From assembly GCF_900090235.1 (NCBI RefSeq), contig NZ_LT607750.1:5695001-5759000 (forward strand): 64,000 nucleotides of DNA, given 5' to 3'. Each line of letters opens with the position of its first letter. Positions within the stretch are counted from its first letter, which is position 1. Source of the DNA: Micromonospora echinaurantiaca (lineage in GTDB: Bacteria; Actinomycetota; Actinomycetes; Mycobacteriales; Micromonosporaceae). Below the pieces are notes generated by a model. The model had not been told where the DNA came from. It ran no database searches and saw nothing but the letters and a program-made list of their open reading frames with translations. The position numbers and the translations under genes were made by a program. This document shows, one piece after another, positions 26,746-35,244 of the stretch.

Positions 26746-27698
26746 CGACCTTCGGCTACGCGGAGCGCCCCCTCGGTCTGACCGGTCCGGCGGCCCGCGC
26801 CACGGTGAACGAACGGCTCGCCGCCCGGGGCCCGGTGGAGGACACCGGGAGCCTCTCCGTACGGGGGGAGGGCACGTCGAAGCGGCTGCGCAACCGGCCG
26901 CACCACAACGACCCGCCACCCCGGCCGGCCACCCCGGGAGGAAACGCGAAGCCGGTCGGCGGCCGGGTCGCGGTCCCCGCCCGACCGTCCATGCCGGCGC
27001 AGAGCCGCCGCACCGGGGAGCCGCCGGCGGTGGCCGACCCGTCCACGACCGAGACGGCGGTGCTGCCCGCGGTGCCCGCGGCCGCCCCGGCCAACACCTC
27101 CACGGGCTACCCGAGCCGGCCCGACCCGTCGGACCCGGCCACCGAGGTCTGGGCCCTGGTCGAGCGCGCCCAGGCGGGCGAGTCCGAGGCGTTCGGGCTG
27201 ATCTACGACCGGTACGTGGACACCGTCTTCCGGTTCGTCTACTTCCGGGTCGGCAACCGCCAGCTCGCTGAGGACCTCACCTCCGACACGTTCCTGCGCG
27301 CCTTGAAGCGGATCGGCAGCTTCACCTGGCAGGGCCGGGACCTCGGCGCCTGGCTGGTCACCATCGCCCGCAACCTGGTCGCCGACCACTTCAAGTCCGG
27401 CCGGTACCGGCTGGAGGTGACCACCGGCGACGTGCTCGACGCCGACCGCGAGGACCGGGGGCCGGAGGGCAGCCCGGAGGCGGCGGTGGTCGAGCACATC
27501 ACCAACGTGGCCCTGCTCAGCGCCGTCAAGCAGCTCAACCCGGAACAGCAGGAGTGCATCGTGCTCCGGTTCCTGCAGGGCTTCTCGGTGGCGGAGACGG
27601 CCCGGGCGATGGGCAAGAACGAGGGTGCGATCAAGGCGCTCCAGTACCGGGCGGTCCGGGCCCTGGCGCGACTGCTTCCCGACGGCTTCCAACCGTAG
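26742..27698 (+). CDS. bldN: BldN-like developmental ECF sigma factor
   Basis: Sigma factor of 318 residues. The first ~135 residues are a Pro/Ala-rich extension with no sigma features, comparable to (but longer than) the pro-sequence of Streptomyces BldN. Then VERAQAGESEAFGLIYDRYVDTVFRF opens region 2, with DLTSDTFLRALKRIGSF and WQGRDLGAWLVTIARNLVADHFKS; region 4 is QLNPEQQECIVLRFLQGFSVAETARAMGKNEGAIKALQYRAVRAL. These stretches are nearly identical to S. coelicolor BldN as I recall it. GTG at 26742 has GGAGGAGG just upstream. In Streptomyces BldN controls chaplin/rodlin genes and is held by RsbN; the next gene matches that partner. Control by BldD is plausible, not shown. Confidence 0.9.
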   Translation: MTTFGYAERPLGLTGPAARATVNERLAARGPVEDTGSLSVRGEGTSKRLRNRPHHNDPPPRPATPGGNAKPVGGRVAVPARPSMPAQSRRTGEPPAVADPSTTETAVLPAVPAAAPANTSTGYPSRPDPSDPATEVWALVERAQAGESEAFGLIYDRYVDTVFRFVYFRVGNRQLAEDLTSDTFLRALKRIGSFTWQGRDLGAWLVTIARNLVADHFKSGRYRLEVTTGDVLDADREDRGPEGSPEAAVVEHITNVALLSAVKQLNPEQQECIVLRFLQGFSVAETARAMGKNEGAIKALQYRAVRALARLLPDGFQP

Positions 27699-27714
27699 TC
27701 CCATGAGTGGGACT
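27697..27714 (+). terminator. Small hairpin at bldN 3' end
   Basis: AGTCCCA / TGGGACT with a TGAG loop, beginning inside the TAG stop codon. A weak 7-bp stem; it may attenuate transcription between bldN and the anti-sigma gene. Confidence 0.35.
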
Positions 27715-27991
27715 CGCACCCGTCGATCAGTGTTTCCGCAGCTCAGCGCCCTTCTGGTCGGGTGACTTCGGTCACTTTCTGTGATTTCGCACCCGCCCGG
27801 CCCGTAACCCGTGCCCGCTGCGGACCGTTTCTCCGGGTGCGACCGTTTGGTAGCTCCGGCATCCCCCCGGACCCAGCGAGAGGTCCGGCGGCATGGCCGG
27901 TCACGAACCGTGGGTTCGTGGCGCCCGCCGCCCCGGTCGTCGGCGACGACAGCGGCCGACCGGCCGTGACCAGCGAGAGGAGGTGCCTGCG

Positions 27992-28873
27992 GTGGACAGC
28001 GACCTCTTCTCCCGTCGGCGCGCCGAGCGCTTCGCGCAACTTCTCGACGAGGCCAACGGCGGCCGGCGCCGGCACGCCCGATCCCGGGCCGACGACCAGC
28101 TCGCCGCGCTCGTCGCGGTCGGGCAGCGGCTGCGTACGGAGGTGCCGGCCGTCGAGGTCGACCCGGACTTCCGCACCGGGCTGCGGGCGATGCTGCTGGC
28201 CACCGCCGAGCGGGAGGGCATCGGAGCCCCGGCCGCGGCGGAACCGGCCGCCCAGCGCTCCACCACCGCCACCACCGGCCGCGGCTCGCTGCTGCCCGCC
28301 GTCACCGCCCGCCGGGCCCGGGCCCGGGGCGCGATCCTGGTCGGCATCGCGGCCGGGGCGATCGCCGTCTCCGGCATCTCGGCGGCCAGCGAGAACGCCG
28401 TGCCGGGCGACGCGCTCTACGGGATGAAGCGCTCGACCGAGCGCGCCCAGCTCGCCCTGACCAGCTCGGACATCAGCCGGGGGCAGCTCTTCCTGGACTT
28501 CGCCCGGACCCGGCTGGGTGAGGCGGCCGCGCTGCGCGGCGACCAGACCGGCTTCAGCGCGGTGCTCGACGACATGGACGCCGACACCCGGCAGGGCGTA
28601 CGCCTGCTGAACAGCGCGGCGGTGCAGCGCTCCGACCCGGCGGCGCTGGACGCGGTGAACTCCTTCCTGACCGGGCAGCGGCGGTCGGTGAACGCGCTGC
28701 TGGACGACGCGACCCGGGCCGAGCGGGACCGCGCCCGGCGCTCGCTGGCCCTGCTGGACGCGATCCGCGAGCGCTCCGACGCGCTGCGCGCCGCGATCGC
28801 CTGCGGCCTGCCGGCCCCGGCCGGCAGCGACGCCCTCGGTCCGGCCCCGGCCGCCTGCCCACCCAGCCGCTGA
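27992..28873 (+). CDS. RsbN-like membrane protein (DUF5667), probable BldN anti-sigma factor
   Basis: Protein of 293 residues. The N-terminal ~110 residues are cytoplasmic (DLFSRRRAERFAQLLDEANGG, then a helical region), one membrane span lies at about 113-133 (GAILVGIAAGAIAVSGISAA), and the outside part carries the DUF5667 signature ENAVPGDALYGMKRSTERAQLALT followed by helices. Position directly after bldN and this topology match RsbN, the anti-sigma factor of BldN in Streptomyces. GTG at 27992 is chosen because GAGAGGAGG lies 7-8 bp upstream and the family begins MDSDLFSRRRA. The 293-bp gap after bldN has no other gene. Confidence 0.8.
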   Translation: MDSDLFSRRRAERFAQLLDEANGGRRRHARSRADDQLAALVAVGQRLRTEVPAVEVDPDFRTGLRAMLLATAEREGIGAPAAAEPAAQRSTTATTGRGSLLPAVTARRARARGAILVGIAAGAIAVSGISAASENAVPGDALYGMKRSTERAQLALTSSDISRGQLFLDFARTRLGEAAALRGDQTGFSAVLDDMDADTRQGVRLLNSAAVQRSDPAALDAVNSFLTGQRRSVNALLDDATRAERDRARRSLALLDAIRERSDALRAAIACGLPAPAGSDALGPAPAACPPSR

Positions 28874-29018
28874 CGCCCGCACCTGCCCCCCGCCGGCACC
28901 CGGAGTCGCGGAGAGCCGGACACGCCACAGTTCACCTGCCGGCCGGCCGCCGGACGCTCCCTCCCGGCTACTCTCGCCAGGAGGCACACGTCGCGCACGT
29001 CGAGCGGAGGGAGGTCGC

Positions 29019-29894
29019 GTGGTCCGCAGCCGCAAGGTGACCGTCAGCACCGACGCCCACGGTCACACCGCCGGCTGGGCGGAAACGGACCCGGCGGCGC
29101 CGACTCCCCCGGAGCCGGACCCGACCGCGGCGGCCTTCTTCGACGTGGACAACACGATGATGCAGGGCGCCTCGATCTACTGGTTCGCCCGCGGGCTCGC
29201 CGCGCGCAAGTACTTCACCACCTCCGACCTGGTCCGGTTCGCCTGGCAGCAGCTCCGGTTCCGGCTGCTCGCCACCGAGCACGCCGGCGACATGTCGCAG
29301 GCCAAGGAGGCGGCCCTCGCCTTCATCGAGGGCTGGCGGGTGGAGGACGTGGAGCGGCTCACCGAGGAGATCTTCGACGAGCTGATGGCGCCACGGATCT
29401 GGAGCGGCACCCGGCGGCTGGCCCAGCGCCACCTCGACGCCGGCGAGCGGGTCTGGCTGGTCAGCGCCGCGCCGGTGGAGATCGGCCGGGTGATCGCGGC
29501 CCGCCTCGGGCTGACCGGCGCGATCGGCACGGTGGCCGAGATCGTCGACGGCGCGTACACCGGACGGTTGGTCGGCGACCTGATGCACGGCCCAGCCAAG
29601 GCCGAGGCGATCACCCAGCTGGCCGCGGTCGAAGGGCTGGACCTGAGCCGGTGCGCCGCCTACAGCGACTCGTCGAACGACCTGCCGATGCTGTCGGCGG
29701 TGGGCCGGGCGGTGGCGGTCAACCCGGACGGCACCCTGCTGCGGCAGGCCCGGCAGCAGGGCTGGGAGGTGCGGGACTTCCGCACCGGGCGTCGAGCGGT
29801 CAAGATCGCCGTACCGTCCACCGCCGCCGCGGGCCTGGTCGCCGGGGCGGTCACCGCCGGCCTGGCGCTGCACCGCCGCCGCCGCGCCAACTGA
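29019..29894 (+). CDS. HAD-superfamily IB phosphatase (SerB/CicA-like)
   Basis: HAD-IB hydrolase of 291 residues. Motif I is FFDVDNTMMQGAS with both aspartates, motif II lies in VWLVSAAPVEIG, and motif IV is CAAYSDSSNDLPML. A helical cap follows motif I. The C-terminus ends in a hydrophobic stretch (VPSTAAAGLVAGAVTAGLAL) plus arginines, a probable tail anchor. GTG start with GGAGGGAGG upstream. Such proteins often sit beside acyltransferase genes, as here (next gene on the other strand), hinting at phospholipid or lysophosphatidate metabolism. Confidence 0.9.
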   Translation: MVRSRKVTVSTDAHGHTAGWAETDPAAPTPPEPDPTAAAFFDVDNTMMQGASIYWFARGLAARKYFTTSDLVRFAWQQLRFRLLATEHAGDMSQAKEAALAFIEGWRVEDVERLTEEIFDELMAPRIWSGTRRLAQRHLDAGERVWLVSAAPVEIGRVIAARLGLTGAIGTVAEIVDGAYTGRLVGDLMHGPAKAEAITQLAAVEGLDLSRCAAYSDSSNDLPMLSAVGRAVAVNPDGTLLRQARQQGWEVRDFRTGRRAVKIAVPSTAAAGLVAGAVTAGLALHRRRRAN

Positions 29895-29903
29895 CCGATC
29901 AGG

Positions 29904-30995
29904 TCAGGGGCCGAACGGGTCTGGCCGGCGCTCCAGCAGCTTGTGCAGGGTCTGCTGGATGGTCTCCCGCACCTGGTCGGCGAGATTGAACACCACCAGC
30001 GGGTCGTCCGCGGAGTCGGTCAGGTGGGCGGTCGGGATCGGCGGGCAGAACTCGATCAGCCACTTGCTCGGCAGCGGCACCATGCCCAGCGGGCCGAGCC
30101 ACGGGAAGGTCGGCGTGACCGGGAAGTACGGCAGCTTGAGCAGCCGGGCGAGCGGCTTGATGTCGGCGAGCATCGGATAGATCTCCTCGCCGCCGACGAT
30201 GGCCACCGGAACGATCGGGGTGCCGGTGCGCAGCGCCGCCGAGACGAACCCGCCGCGGCCGAAGCGCTGCAGCTTGTAGCGCTCGGAGTAGAGCTTGCCG
30301 ACGCCCTTGAAGCCCTCCGGGAAGACGCCGACCAGCTCGCCGTTGCCGAGCAGCCGCTCAGCATCCGGGTTGCAGGCCACCGTGCCACCGGACTTGCGGG
30401 CCAGCTCGGAGACGACCGGCATCCGGAAGACCAGGTCGGCGCCGAGCAGGCGCAGGTAGCGGCGCGCCGGGTGCCGGTCGTGCAGGGCCGCCGAGAGGAT
30501 CAACGCGTCCAGCGCCACCGTGCCGGAGTGGTTGCCCACCACCAGGCCGGCGCCGTCGGTGGGCACGTGTTCGATGCCGGTGACCTCGGTGCGGAACCAG
30601 TCCCGGTAGAGCACCCGCAGCAGCGGGTGGAAGACCGCGCTGGTCAGCTCCGGGTCGAAGCCGAACTCGTCCACCTCGTAGTCGCCGGCCAGCCGGCGGC
30701 GCAGGAAGGCCAGGCCGTTGGCCACCTTGCGGTCCCAGTGGTCGCCCGGCCGGTCCGGCACCGCCGGCCCCCGCCCGGCTCCACCGCCGCCCGGGGCGTC
30801 GGTGGCCGGCTCGTCGCGGCCCGCCGGAGCATCGGTGGCGGCCTCGGCCGGCGCGGAAGCCACCGGCTCGTCGGTGGCCGCGGTGTCCGACTCGTCGGCG
30901 GCGGGCCGGTGCCCGTTGGCCCGCGCCGCGCCCGGGTCCGCCACGGTCAGCGGTACGTCGTACCGGCGGTCCCGCCGCTCCTCCGGCCCGCTCAT
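29904..30995 (-). CDS. Lysophospholipid acyltransferase family protein (PlsC-like)
   Basis: Acyltransferase of 363 residues. A disordered Ala/Glu/Asp-rich N-terminus of ~95 residues precedes the catalytic region: VVGNHSGTVALD (His-Asp motif, with six residues between His and Asp as in the actinobacterial NHSG branch), VACNPDAERLLGNGELVGVFPEGFKG (FPEG motif), and TPIVPVAIVGGEE. It probably acylates lysophosphatidate or another lipid at the membrane. The ATG at 30995 overlaps the stop of the 24-codon ORF upstream (ATGA). Its stop lies 9 bp from the convergent HAD gene. Confidence 0.9.
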   Translation of the reverse strand: MSGPEERRDRRYDVPLTVADPGAARANGHRPAADESDTAATDEPVASAPAEAATDAPAGRDEPATDAPGGGGAGRGPAVPDRPGDHWDRKVANGLAFLRRRLAGDYEVDEFGFDPELTSAVFHPLLRVLYRDWFRTEVTGIEHVPTDGAGLVVGNHSGTVALDALILSAALHDRHPARRYLRLLGADLVFRMPVVSELARKSGGTVACNPDAERLLGNGELVGVFPEGFKGVGKLYSERYKLQRFGRGGFVSAALRTGTPIVPVAIVGGEEIYPMLADIKPLARLLKLPYFPVTPTFPWLGPLGMVPLPSKWLIEFCPPIPTAHLTDSADDPLVVFNLADQVRETIQQTLHKLLERRPDPFGP

Positions 30996-31066
30996 GCCGG
31001 CACTCCGCTCCGTGCCGTGCCGTCATGAGACACCGTCGCGCTGAGCTTGATGATCCCCTCGCTCAT
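30992..31066 (-). CDS. 24-residue ORF linking epimerase and acyltransferase genes
   Basis: ATG at 31066 overlaps the epimerase stop codon in ATGA, and the TGA at 30994-30992 overlaps the acyltransferase start in another ATGA. The product would be 24 residues beginning MSEGIIKLSATVSHDG. Two perfect coupling overlaps around so short a frame are unlikely to be accidental and suggest ribosomes pass continuously through three cistrons. It may be a real micropeptide or only a translational bridge. No family recognised. Confidence 0.5.
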   Translation of the reverse strand: MSEGIIKLSATVSHDGTARSGVPA

Positions 31067-32136
31067 GTGCGCTCCCGTACGGCGGCGCGGACCTGCCGGA
31101 TCCCGTCCAGCACGAGCCGCTCGGCGGCGGCGAGTTGGTCCCGGGACACCACCACGCCGCCGTGGTGCGCCCGGATGAAGTCGTCGAAGGCGGCCGCCGT
31201 GGAGCGGGGGGTGAAGTCGTACTCGCGCTCCAGCCGGCTGGTGTCGACCACCCGGCCGTGCACGAAGAGGTCGACCTGGTCGAGGCCATACCGGCCGAAG
31301 CCGAGGTTGCGGGCGAGCGCGGCGGCCCCGGACAGGCCCGGCTCCAGCACCGGCACGGCCACCCGGCCGGCCCGGCGGATCGCCTGGGAGAGCGAGAGCA
31401 CCCCCGGCCCGGCGACGTTGTAGGTGCCCGGATGGTCCTCCACGATCGACCGGTGCAGCACCTCCAGCGCGTCGTCGAAGTGCAGGAACTGCAACCGGGG
31501 GTCGCGGCCGAAGACGGTGGGCACCACCGGCTGGGAGAAGTACCGGGTGAGCGTGGTGTCGGCGGTCGAGCCGATGAACGGCGCGAAGCGCAGCACGGTG
31601 GCGGTGACGTCGGACCGGCGCCGGCGGAAGCCGCGCACGTACGCCTCGATGTCGAGGATGTCGCGGGCAAATCCGCCGCGCGGCACCTCGCGCGGCTCGG
31701 TCTCCTCGGTGAACACCGCCGGGTCGCGGAACGAGGCCCCGTACGCGGCTGTCGAGGAGCGGACCACGAGCTTGCGCAGCCGGGGCGCCCGCTGGCAGGC
31801 GGCGAGCAGCTGCATGGTGCCGATGACGTTCTGTTCCTTCATCGCCGACCGGCCGCCGTGCTGCTGGTCCGGGGCGCTGACCAGGGCGAGATGCACCACC
31901 GCGTCGACCTCCAGGTCGGCCAGCAGCCCGCCGAGCGAGCCGGCGTCGACGCGGATCCGCTCGACCCGGTCGAGCAGGTCGGTGAACTCGGCGCCCGGCT
32001 CCGGCGGGTCGACGCCGATGACCCGTTCGATCCGCGGGTCCGCGGCGAGTCGGGCGGCGACGTGCGCGCCGAGGTAACGGCCGACCCCGGTCACGACGAC
32101 GACCCCCGGAGCACCTGGGGTGCCACCGGGGGTCAT
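31063..32136 (-). CDS. NAD-dependent epimerase/dehydratase (extended SDR)
   Basis: Extended short-chain dehydrogenase fold, 357 residues. N-terminal VVVVTGVGRYLGAHVAARLA is the Rossmann GxxxxLG variant. VVHLALVSAP follows the nucleotide-binding part, RSSTAAYGAS contains the active-site Ser/Tyr region, and LRFAPFIGS is the substrate-binding strand. The YxxxK lysine is not obvious, so catalytic activity is uncertain. ATG at 32136 has GGGAGG upstream. It is the first gene of the set with the 24-codon ORF and the acyltransferase, suggesting a role in lipid or lipid-linked sugar metabolism (inference). Confidence 0.85.
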   Translation of the reverse strand: MTPGGTPGAPGVVVVTGVGRYLGAHVAARLAADPRIERVIGVDPPEPGAEFTDLLDRVERIRVDAGSLGGLLADLEVDAVVHLALVSAPDQQHGGRSAMKEQNVIGTMQLLAACQRAPRLRKLVVRSSTAAYGASFRDPAVFTEETEPREVPRGGFARDILDIEAYVRGFRRRRSDVTATVLRFAPFIGSTADTTLTRYFSQPVVPTVFGRDPRLQFLHFDDALEVLHRSIVEDHPGTYNVAGPGVLSLSQAIRRAGRVAVPVLEPGLSGAAALARNLGFGRYGLDQVDLFVHGRVVDTSRLEREYDFTPRSTAAAFDDFIRAHHGGVVVSRDQLAAAERLVLDGIRQVRAAVRERT

Positions 32137-32256
32137 GTCTCGCACCTCCCCCGGCAGGCGGGATCGAGCCGGGACAGCCACGGCCTGATCACCTGAGCCT
32201 CCGAGGGTCTGCAGTTGGCGAGTGACGACGGACGCCGGGCCGTGGCCCGGCTCCGG

Positions 32257-32358
32257 TCACTTGCCGAGACGGCGACGCTGGACGCGGGTCTTGCGCAGCA
32301 GCTTGCGGTGCTTCTTCTTAGCCATGCGCTTGCGGCGCTTCTTGACCACCGAGCCCAT
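32257..32358 (-). CDS. bS22-like ribosomal protein (AURKAIP1/COX24 domain), 33 residues
   Basis: Tiny, extremely basic protein of 33 residues: starts [19 protein letters not shown] and ends RVQRRRLGK. This is the actinobacterial 30S-associated bS22/AURKAIP1-COX24 peptide, conserved in nearly all members of the phylum and bound near the decoding region of the small subunit. GAAAGGCTGTC lies upstream of ATG 32358. Commonly missed because of its length. Confidence 0.93.
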   Translation of the reverse strand: MGSVVKKRRKRMAKKKHRKLLRKTRVQRRRLGK

Positions 32359-32495
32359 ACGACAGCCTTTCGATGCAACGTGCGGGGCGACCGGATGACA
32401 CCACCCTCCGGTGGCGTCCGCGACCGCTTGCGGACAACGGACCGGACCAGCGTGGGGGCGGCGGGGCGCACCGGTGTGCGGTCACGGTCGGGTCC

Positions 32496-32525
32496 AGGGT
32501 AGCGGGAGAGCTTCAGCAGGACCAA
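32496..32525 (-). promoter_or_regulatory. Candidate promoter for the bS22 gene
   Basis: Reading the minus strand, TTGGTC (32525-32520) and TACCCT (32501-32496) are separated by 18 bp and resemble a housekeeping promoter. It would leave a leader of about 130 nt before the start codon at 32358. Weak support beyond spacing and location. Confidence 0.3.
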
Positions 32526-32580
32526 CGCGACCCCGGTCGACGGGCGTCAACGCCCACCGCTCGGGGGGTCCGCGGGCGGC

Positions 32581-32790
32581 TCAGGCGGTTTCCTGAAAGG
32601 CGCCCCGGAGATATTCGTGCACCGCGTGCTCGGGCACCCGGAACGAGCGACCCACCCGTACCGCGGTCAGCTCACCGCTGTGCACCAGGCGGTAGACCGT
32701 CATCTTCGACACCCGCATCACCGTCGCCACCTCGGCGACGGTCAGGAACTTGACCTCCGACAGCCGACCGTCGGACTGCGACCCGGCCAT
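32581..32790 (-). CDS. Excisionase/MerR-type helix-turn-helix protein
   Basis: Protein of 69 residues, essentially one winged HTH: KFLTVAEVATVMRVSKMTVYRLVHSGELTAVRVGRSFRVPEHAVHEYL. Despite the excisionase name this is a conserved chromosomal actinobacterial regulator, found next to the bS22 gene near bldN in Streptomyces as well (recollection, not searched). Single-domain, probably dimeric DNA-binding protein. ATG at 32790. Confidence 0.92.
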   Translation of the reverse strand: MAGSQSDGRLSEVKFLTVAEVATVMRVSKMTVYRLVHSGELTAVRVGRSFRVPEHAVHEYLRGAFQETA

Positions 32791-33033
32791 GGCTCACCGA
32801 CCCATCCCATGCCCGGCGCGTGCCACCGGACAGGATCTCCCGCCCGGACCGGCGTACGCGCGTGTTACCAGTACGGTAGCGGGGCGGCTGTGACCGGCGC
32901 GATCCCTTCGTACAACTGATCATAATTCGGCACCCGATTCACCCGTTCCGACCTGCCGATATTCGCCTCGGCACGCCGGATGTCCCGGTTCCCGGCGACG
33001 ATCCGCGCACCGCCCGCCGGCCGACCGGCCGGG

Positions 33034-34218
33034 TCACTCGGCGCGCAACGCCACCACCGGGTCGAGGCGGCCGGCCCGCTGCGCGGGCACCACGCCGAAG
33101 ACGATGCCGACCGCCGCCGACACGCCGAACGCGAGCGCCAGCGACCACCAGGTGATCGCCGCCGGGATCGGCGACAGCGCGTCCACCAGCAGGGCGGTGC
33201 CCACGCCGAGGGCCATGCCGGTGAGCCCGCCCACCGAGGTGAGCAGCACCGCCTCCAGCAGGAACTGCACGCCGATGTCCCGGGGCCGGGCGCCGACCGC
33301 CTTGCGCAGGCCGATCTCCCGGGTCCGTTCCCGCACGCTGACCAGCATGATGTTGGAGACGCCGACCCCGCCCACCAGCAGCGAGATGCCGGCGATCGCG
33401 GCCAGTACGCCGGTGAGGACGCCCAGGATGTCGCCGAGCACACCGAGGATCTGCTCCTGGGTCACCGCGCTGAACTCGGTGCCCGGATGCCGGCGGGTCA
33501 GCTCGGCCACGATCCGGTCGCCCAGCTCGTCGATCCGCTCCCGGTCCGGCGCCTTCACCGCGATGCCGTCGACCCGCTGGGTGCCGTAGAGCCGCTGCGC
33601 GGCGGTCACCGGGACGTGCACCTCGTCGTCGCGGTCCACGCCGAGGCTCTGCCCGAGCGGGCCGAAGACGCCGATCACCCGGAACCGCACCCCGGCCACG
33701 GTGATCTGCCGCCCGACCGGGTCCCGGTCGGGGAAGAGGGCGCGCGCCACCGAGGCGCCGAGCACCGCCACCCGCCGGCTGGTGTCCACGTCGGAGCCGC
33801 TCAGGTAACGCCCCCGCGCGAGTTCCCGGGTGAACACCGACGGGGTGGTCTCCAGCACCCCCTGCACGGTGCTGAAGTCGGCCCGGCCGCCGGCCCGTAC
33901 GGTCGCGCCGGAGGCGACGGTCACCGCGACCCGGTCGCGGTCGCCGACCACCCGGGCGACGGCGTCCACGTCGGCCAGGGTGAGCGGGGAGACGGCCGGG
34001 GCGGCGCCCACGTCCAGCCGGCCGGGGACCACCAGCAGCAGGTTGGAGCCCAGCCCTTCGACCTGCTGCTCGACCTTCTGCTTGGTGCCGGTGCCGATGG
34101 CCACCAGGATCACCACCGAGGCGACCCCGATGATCACGCCGAGCATGGTCAGCGCGCTGCGCAGCCGGTTGGCGCGCAGCGCGGCCAGCGCCACCCGCCA
34201 GGCCTCCGCCACCCTCAC
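33034..34218 (-). CDS. MacB-type ABC transporter permease
   Basis: Permease of 394 residues with the MacB/FtsX topology: one N-terminal membrane span (LRSALTMLGVIIGVASVVILVAIG), a periplasmic MacB_PCD domain, then three C-terminal spans (ILGVLTGVLAAIAGISLLVGGVGVSN with GIGLRKAVGARPRDIGVQFL-like cytoplasmic loop). It is a mechanotransmitting exporter subunit working with the ATPase upstream and the adaptor protein. GTG at 34218 overlaps the ATPase stop (GTGA). Confidence 0.93.
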   Translation of the reverse strand: MRVAEAWRVALAALRANRLRSALTMLGVIIGVASVVILVAIGTGTKQKVEQQVEGLGSNLLLVVPGRLDVGAAPAVSPLTLADVDAVARVVGDRDRVAVTVASGATVRAGGRADFSTVQGVLETTPSVFTRELARGRYLSGSDVDTSRRVAVLGASVARALFPDRDPVGRQITVAGVRFRVIGVFGPLGQSLGVDRDDEVHVPVTAAQRLYGTQRVDGIAVKAPDRERIDELGDRIVAELTRRHPGTEFSAVTQEQILGVLGDILGVLTGVLAAIAGISLLVGGVGVSNIMLVSVRERTREIGLRKAVGARPRDIGVQFLLEAVLLTSVGGLTGMALGVGTALLVDALSPIPAAITWWSLALAFGVSAAVGIVFGVVPAQRAGRLDPVVALRAE

Positions 34219-35177
34219 GAGCCGGCTCCGGCCCGGTCGTCGGGCGGGCGCGGAAGGCGCCCGGTGGCTCCGATGGCGCCACCGGAGCCACCGGGCGGGT
34301 GCCCCGGGCCGCTTCCGGACGCGGACCGGGGCTCCGCGCTGGGAGCGGGCACCAGTGTGTCAGGTCCGTCCACGCCGCCCGACGGCGGTCGATCATGAAG
34401 CTCCGCCCGCCCGTCGGCGGCGGCCCGGCGGCCCGTCCCGCCCTCTCCCGCCGGCGCGGCGCTGTCCGAGGCGACCACGCCGTCGCGCATCGCGATCCGC
34501 CGCCGGGCCCGGGCGGCCACCTCGTGGTCGTGGGTGACCAGCACCAGCGCCACGCCCGAGGAGGCGTTGAGCCGTTCCAGCAGCTCCAGCACGGCCGCGC
34601 CGGTCGCGCTGTCGAGGTTGCCGGTCGGTTCGTCGGCGAGCAGCACGGCCGGGTCGGCGACCAGTGCCCGGGCGATGGCGACCCGCTGCTGCTCGCCGCC
34701 GGAGAGCTGGTTGGGGCGGTGGTTGAGCCGGTGGCCGAGCCCGACCCGGTCGAGCATGGCGGCCGCCCGCGCCCGCCGCTGCCGGGCCCCGACCCCCCGG
34801 TAGACCAGGGGCAACGCCACGTTGTCCACCGCGGACGTGCGGGGCAGCAGGTGGAACGCCTGGAAGACGAAGCCGATGGTCCGGTTGCGCAGATCCGCCA
34901 GCTCGGCCGCGGAGAGCGCGGCCACCTCCCGGCCGCCGATCACCAGCCGGCCGCCGGTCGGCCGGTCCAGCCCGCCGAGCAGGTGCATGAGGGTCGACTT
35001 GCCGGAGCCGGACGGCCCGACCAGGGCCACGTAGTCGCCGGGTGCGACGGTCAGCGAGACACCGCGCAGCGCCGGCACCGACACCCCGTCGAGCTGGTAC
35101 GTCCGGGAGACGTCGGTCGCCTCGATGGCGGCGGGCACCGCGCTCACCGGGCCACCCCGGGACGGCGCGGTCGCCAC
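34215..35177 (-). CDS. MacB/LolD-type ABC transporter ATP-binding protein
   Basis: ATPase of 320 residues: Walker [15 protein letters not shown] loop [11 protein letters not shown], signature [15 protein letters not shown], Walker [15 protein letters not shown], and H loop [12 protein letters not shown] Gly/Ser/Pro-rich C-terminal tail of ~80 residues after the core is unusual for the family and probably disordered. GTG at 35177 is preferred for its AGGAGG 9 bp upstream; GTG at 35147 would give a more standard N-terminus. Confidence 0.93.
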   Translation of the reverse strand: MATAPSRGGPVSAVPAAIEATDVSRTYQLDGVSVPALRGVSLTVAPGDYVALVGPSGSGKSTLMHLLGGLDRPTGGRLVIGGREVAALSAAELADLRNRTIGFVFQAFHLLPRTSAVDNVALPLVYRGVGARQRRARAAAMLDRVGLGHRLNHRPNQLSGGEQQRVAIARALVADPAVLLADEPTGNLDSATGAAVLELLERLNASSGVALVLVTHDHEVAARARRRIAMRDGVVASDSAAPAGEGGTGRRAAADGRAELHDRPPSGGVDGPDTLVPAPSAEPRSASGSGPGHPPGGSGGAIGATGRLPRPPDDRAGAGS

Positions 35178-35243
35178 CCCACCACGCCTCCTGACCGCCG
35201 GCCTCGCGGCCCCACCGGGCCTCCTGGCCGCCGGCTTCGCGGC
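35178..35243. repeat. Two tandem 33-bp repeats carrying duplicate ribosome-binding sites
   Basis: 35178-35210 and 35211-35243 are adjacent 33-bp copies differing at about 5 positions; read on the minus strand each contains AGGAGGC. A more diverged partial copy continues into the 3' end of the adaptor gene. They fill the 67-bp gap between the adaptor and ATPase genes, so translation of the ATPase may use either site. Confidence 0.75.
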
Positions 35244-35244
35244 C

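Noticed and set aside
32581..32790. The excisionase-type HTH protein as a sign of an integrated element
   Set aside because: No integrase, attachment repeats or other mobile genes are near; this protein is a conserved chromosomal regulator next to bS22.
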